Part shown: one piece after another, positions 60,520-64,000 of the stretch | Position numbering within the stretch: position 1 is the first letter of the stretch | How the letters are laid out: each line of letters begins with the position of its first letter | DNA from: Bradyrhizobium nitroreducens | Lineage (GTDB): Bacteria; Pseudomonadota; Alphaproteobacteria; Rhizobiales; Xanthobacteraceae | Assembly (NCBI RefSeq): GCF_002776695.1 | Contig: NZ_LFJC01000003.1 | Span: 7,802,467-7,866,466, forward strand | Length of the DNA: 64,000 nucleotides | Direction: 5' to 3' | Position numbers and translations under genes: made by a program | The notes under the pieces: generated by a model | Databases searched by the model: none | What the model was told of the DNA's origin: nothing | What the model saw: only the letters and a program-made list of their open reading frames with translations

Positions 60520-63500
60520 TCACGGATTCTGCGGCGTCAGCACCAGCGGAGGCTTCGGCTTGGGCTTTGCCGGCGGCGGACCGGGCGCGGGCCTCACGTC
60601 GATGGCTGGCGGCAGCGGCGCAACTTGCTGGCTCGCAAGCGGCGGGTTTGCGAGCGGCGGGCTCGGTGCGGCGGGCGCGGCCTGCGGCGCCTTCGGCGTC
60701 GGTGCGGCTTTCGGCTTCGACGGCATGCGACGCGGATCCTGGCCCGGCAGCGGCACGTTGGCGGGAGCCTGCTCGGGCGCGGCCTCCGGAGACACCAGCG
60801 TCGGCAGCGCCGCGGTCGCCGGCGGCGGTTCGCCGCGCTCGATCGCGTCCAGCCGGCGCGTCTCGCGGTCGATCGTGCGCACCGCGAGCCACGACGACAG
60901 CGGCGCAAGGTCGATGGTGCGATTGAGCTTGTCGGGTGGCCCCGCCGCGAACAGCTGGATCTCCGGCGGGGCGCCGGAGAGGCCGGTCATGATCGGCGTC
61001 AGGCTGGCGCGGATGTCGGCCTGGTCGGCGGGAATGTCGTAGCCGCCGGAGACGATGGCGCGGGCGTTCTTCGCTTCCAGCGGCGTCGCGCCGACGCGCA
61101 GGCGGCCGTCGCGGATCGTGAACGGGATCTGCGCCGAGGCCACCGCGATCGGTGCGGCGGCAAGCGCGGGCTCGACCAGCTGGCGCAAGCGGTTGTCGTC
61201 GCTGACCTGGCCGCCATCGCTGGCGCGGATCGCGATCTCGAAGGCGCGCGGATTGAGGCCGCTGATTTCCGCGGAGTCCAGCGTCACCGTGCCGTTGCCG
61301 GCGAGCGCGCCGGTGAGCGCTGCGACACTGCGGCCCTGGCTGGTCAGCGCCATCTGCACCGAGGCCCGGCCCTTGGGCAGCGCGAGATCGCGGTAGCGCA
61401 GCGTCGCCGCATCGACGTTGCTGAGCTCGATGCGGGTACTCAACGCCAGCCCATTGGCGCCGTTGCGCGCATCGAGGCTCGCGGACATCTCGCCGCCGCC
61501 GAGGCCGCCCTTCAGCGCATCGAGCGCGAGCGACTGGCCGTCGCTGCGGATCGTGCCGCCAAAGGGGCGCAGCTCGAGGCCGCCGGGCAACGTCCCGCGC
61601 AACGCCTGGAACGCGACCCGGCCGCGCCAGCCGGTGATGAGCCCTGCACTCAACGGCTCGCCCGTATCATGCCCGGCTGCGCCGATCGCCATCGCGAGCG
61701 CCGGCGCAAGATCAAGCGTATCGAGACCGACTTCGCCGTCGACGCTTCTATCCTGATCGAGCGTCACAGCGAGATGACCGCGCAGGTGCGAGCCGGCCGC
61801 ATTGCCGTCGAGATCATCGAAGGTCAGGCGGTTGCCGGAGAGGCCGACGCGGGAGGACAGACTGACGTTCTGCGCCGATTTGTCGGTCAGGCTGGTGCCG
61901 AGCAGCGGCGCCAGATTGACGTTGCGCACACGCAAGTTCACGCTGGCTTTCGGCTCCGACAATTCGACGCTGCCTTGCGCGTCGGCATCGAGGCCGCCGC
62001 CGCTGAGCTTTGCATTCAATTGCAGCGGCCGCCGCCAGGCCCCGGTCAGCTTGCCCTCGAACTGCGAAGCGCCCTCGCCTGCGGCCACCAAGCGATCGAG
62101 CCCGAGCAGCGCCAGCAGGGCGCCGGCCTGCGGCGTCGAGACTTTCGAATCCAGCGTGAAGTCGCTGCTCCGCAGGCGATCGAGGTCGATGCCGCCAATG
62201 GCGGCGGCCGGCGTCTGCGCGGCCAGCGTCGCGGTCGCCTTGAGCTGCGGCGCGTCGAGATCGAGCACGGCGCGGGCATTGCTGCGATCGGCATGCTCGG
62301 CATTCCTGTCGAGGCTGAGGTCGAGCTTGAGGCGCGTGGCGCCGGGCAGCGACGGCAAGGCATCGAACCGCGCGCGCACCGCGGGCGCAAACGGCTCGAG
62401 CAGCGCCGTGAGCTCGCGCAGCGAATTGGCGGAGGATTTCAGCGCGAGCTTTCCGGTGACCTTGGCGCGGTCGAAGCTGCCGCTCGCCTCGGTGGTGACG
62501 CCGCCGGCCTGGCCGAAGCGCAGCTGCTCCAGCGCCAGCGCTGCGGGGCTGTAGGCAAGCCTGGCCGCGAACGGCCGCAGTTCCTGTCCGGCAGAGATGG
62601 CGCGGCCGATGTCGAGCGAGAATTTCGCCTCTTCCGGCCATTCGCCTTGCGGGCCGGCGAGCGCGCGCACGAAGCTTGCGGCGGCGTCGAGATCGAGCCG
62701 GTCGGCCTTCAGGTCGGCGTCGATCCGCGAGCCCTTGCTCGCGCCGGTTTGCACGAAAGCAATGCGGCCCTCGACAGTGCCGCCTTCGATGTCGGCCTTC
62801 AGCCTGTCGACGGCCAGATGATTGGCTGCGATAGTGACGTCGCCGGCGAGGCGCAGCGGCCGCGTGCTGCGGCGGTTGATCTCGCTGCGGCCCTGGAGCC
62901 AGGCCACCAGCGTATCGGGGTCCGACGATTCCACACTGAGACGGCCGCTGAAACTGTCGGCGCCCGGCGTCGCACCGTTGAGCGAGAGCTGCGTCATGCC
63001 GGGGGCGCGCAGCTCCAGCCGCTGAAAGGTCCAGGACCTGCCGTCGGTGTGAAGCTCGGCCGTGATGTTCTGCAGCGGACGGCCGCCGAGCATGATCTGG
63101 TCGGAGTTGAACTCGATCTGCGCCGGGATCGGCGCCTGCGGAATGGCGGCAAGTCCCGCCCGCAGCGCCGGCAGGATGCGGAGCGGCTCGGCGTCGTCCT
63201 TGGCCGTCAGCCTGTCGGCATCGACCTGGCGCGCCGACAGCACCGCGCGCAGCAGCGGTGAGGCACCGAACCTGATATCGCCGACGCCGCCAAGCTTCAG
63301 CGCGGCGTCTTCGGTGCCGAAGCTCGCGTCGATCTGCTCGAACTTGGCACCGGCGGGATCGGCCTTGAGCTTGGTCGTGAGCTTCCAGGGCGTCGGCCCC
63401 GTCTCGCCGGCCTTCCTCACCGCAGGCACGGCCAGCGTCAGCGCGCCGTCGAATTTCGGCAGGCGATTGTCGAAGGCGAGCACGCCTTCGAGATCGGCGA

Positions 63501-64000
63501 GGATGGCGCGCTCGCCGGGATCGATGTTGAGGTGAAGGCGAGTGGCGTTGCCGTCGGCGCTCGGGCCGGACGAGACGCGGAACGGATAGCGCACCCCGTT
63601 GGCGGTGAAGCCGCCGTCGCCGCGGACCGAGCCCGCGAGCGAGCGGACGTCACCGGAGAAGGCGATGTCGTTCAGCTCCAGCGTCGAGCGGCTGGCGGCA
63701 TCGTGCAGGGCGATGCGGCCGGTGAGATTGAGCCGCTCGATGGCGAGCGAGGCCAGATTGAAGGTGCCGCTCGCGGTGGAGGGCAGGTCGACCCGCCCGC
63801 GCGCATCGAGGCCGAGATCCACCGCCATGCCGCCCACCGAAAGCTCGGTGGCACGCCATTCGCCGCGCATCAGGGAGGAGAGGCTGAACTCGACGTCGAG
63901 CTTGTCGGCGCGCAGGCGGCCGAGATCGTTGTTGCCGCCGAAGGTGACCTGGCGCAGCCGCAGCGTCGGCGCCGGCAGCAGCCGCGCGTCGAGCTCACCC
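60520..64000 (-). CDS. AsmA-family large envelope protein (N-terminus beyond window end)
   Basis: At least 1159 residues in frame from the right edge to the stop. The sequence is a long run of beta-rich repeats typical of AsmA/DUF3971-like proteins (GSVRGDGGFTANGVRYPFRV; LAGDVTIAANHLAVDRLKADIEGG; GGGEMSASLDARNGANGLALST). Near the C-terminus are AsmA_2-like segments (NGTVTLDSAEISGLNPRAFEIA), then a Pro/Ala/Lys-rich disordered tail ending PKPKPPLVLTPQNP. Such proteins bridge the two membranes and may move lipid. No start codon is inside the window. Confidence 0.88.
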   Translation of the reverse strand, partial: GELDARLLPAPTLRLRQVTFGGNNDLGRLRADKLDVEFSLSSLMRGEWRATELSVGGMAVDLGLDARGRVDLPSTASGTFNLASLAIERLNLTGRIALHDAASRSTLELNDIAFSGDVRSLAGSVRGDGGFTANGVRYPFRVSSGPSADGNATRLHLNIDPGERAILADLEGVLAFDNRLPKFDGALTLAVPAVRKAGETGPTPWKLTTKLKADPAGAKFEQIDASFGTEDAALKLGGVGDIRFGASPLLRAVLSARQVDADRLTAKDDAEPLRILPALRAGLAAIPQAPIPAQIEFNSDQIMLGGRPLQNITAELHTDGRSWTFQRLELRAPGMTQLSLNGATPGADSFSGRLSVESSDPDTLVAWLQGRSEINRRSTRPLRLAGDVTIAANHLAVDRLKADIEGGTVEGRIAFVQTGASKGSRIDADLKADRLDLDAAASFVRALAGPQGEWPEEAKFSLDIGRAISAGQELRPFAARLAYSPAALALEQLRFGQAGGVTTEASGSFDRAKVTGKLALKSSANSLRELTALLEPFAPAVRARFDALPSLPGATRLKLDLSLDRNAEHADRSNARAVLDLDAPQLKATATLAAQTPAAAIGGIDLDRLRSSDFTLDSKVSTPQAGALLALLGLDRLVAAGEGASQFEGKLTGAWRRPLQLNAKLSGGGLDADAQGSVELSEPKASVNLRVRNVNLAPLLGTSLTDKSAQNVSLSSRVGLSGNRLTFDDLDGNAAGSHLRGHLAVTLDQDRSVDGEVGLDTLDLAPALAMAIGAAGHDTGEPLSAGLITGWRGRVAFQALRGTLPGGLELRPFGGTIRSDGQSLALDALKGGLGGGEMSASLDARNGANGLALSTRIELSNVDAATLRYRDLALPKGRASVQMALTSQGRSVAALTGALAGNGTVTLDSAEISGLNPRAFEIAIRASDGGQVSDDNRLRQLVEPALAAAPIAVASAQIPFTIRDGRLRVGATPLEAKNARAIVSGGYDIPADQADIRASLTPIMTGLSGAPPEIQLFAAGPPDKLNRTIDLAPLSSWLAVRTIDRETRRLDAIERGEPPPATAALPTLVSPEAAPEQAPANVPLPGQDPRRMPSKPKAAPTPKAPQAAPAAPSPPLANPPLASQQVAPLPPAIDVRPAPGPPPAKPKPKPPLVLTPQNP

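Noticed and set aside
60256..63261. 1001-residue plus-strand frame at the right end
   Set aside because: Antisense to the AsmA-like gene and running through a palindromic repeat; no motif.

Overview
The window looks like chromosomal DNA of a Bradyrhizobium-type alphaproteobacterium. The support is high GC with strong third-position bias, a circularly permuted (two-piece) tmRNA gene of the alphaproteobacterial kind beside an alphaproteobacterial-type sspB, an Irr-type iron control element in front of feoAB, the order thyA-folA-hflK-hflC-DUF2065-degP, many TRAP/TTT/ABC uptake genes, and REP-like palindromes in many gaps. Genus assignment is inference. I recognised no insertion sequence, phage, CRISPR array, rRNA or tRNA gene, so this is mostly housekeeping and transport DNA, not an island.

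Layout. 1-2.9 kb: a BlaI-type repressor and a BlaR1/M56 membrane peptidase whose long C-terminus carries tandem repeats and a VHL-beta-like domain (runs off the left edge). 3.3-8.5 kb: malic enzyme, an orphan Bug-type binding protein, an MscS-family channel. 9.3-15 kb: a complete Liv-type ABC transporter with a polyphosphate kinase 2 overlapping its last gene. 15-17.4 kb: NUDIX hydrolase, a NitT/TauT-type binding protein, an exported cupin. 17.5-21 kb: an ECF sigma/anti-sigma pair behind a DUF305 protein and a secreted beta-propeller, with an ECF-type promoter in front. 21-25.2 kb: NitT/TauT permease and ATPase, then an OpuC-like system with permease and binding protein fused. 25.4-29.6 kb: alkaline-phosphatase-superfamily membrane enzyme, a TetR regulator with two matching operators in front of a divergent ferric-reductase-like membrane protein, an SDR.

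29.7-35.7 kb is the branched-chain amino acid block: ilvC, two exporters, a methyltransferase, ilvN and ilvB, with a complete attenuator (promoter, 21-residue leader peptide rich in Ile/Leu/Val codons, hairpins, terminator) in front of ilvB. 36-44 kb: miaA/serB, degP, DUF2065, hflCK, folA, a diamine-acetyltransferase-like GNAT, thyA. 44-48.8 kb: a TctABC tricarboxylate transporter and a split chromate transporter. 48.9-51.4 kb: tmRNA, SspB and class II fumarase. 51.7-55.3 kb: DUF4169/ribbon-helix-helix pair, ICE box, feoAB, a methyltransferase. 55.3-58 kb: SoxC-type sulfite dehydrogenase with a single-haem SoxD-like cytochrome and DUF302 protein. 58-64 kb: GNAT, a small unknown, a DUF2336 protein, and a very large AsmA-like protein running off the right edge.

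The most informative signals are regulatory or RNA-based: the tmRNA with its adaptor gene next door, the ilvB attenuator, the Irr box, the paired TetR operators and the ECF promoter. The most unusual protein is the M56 peptidase with a VHL-beta-like domain. Database searches could not be run; family names rest on motifs and overall sequence character read by eye.
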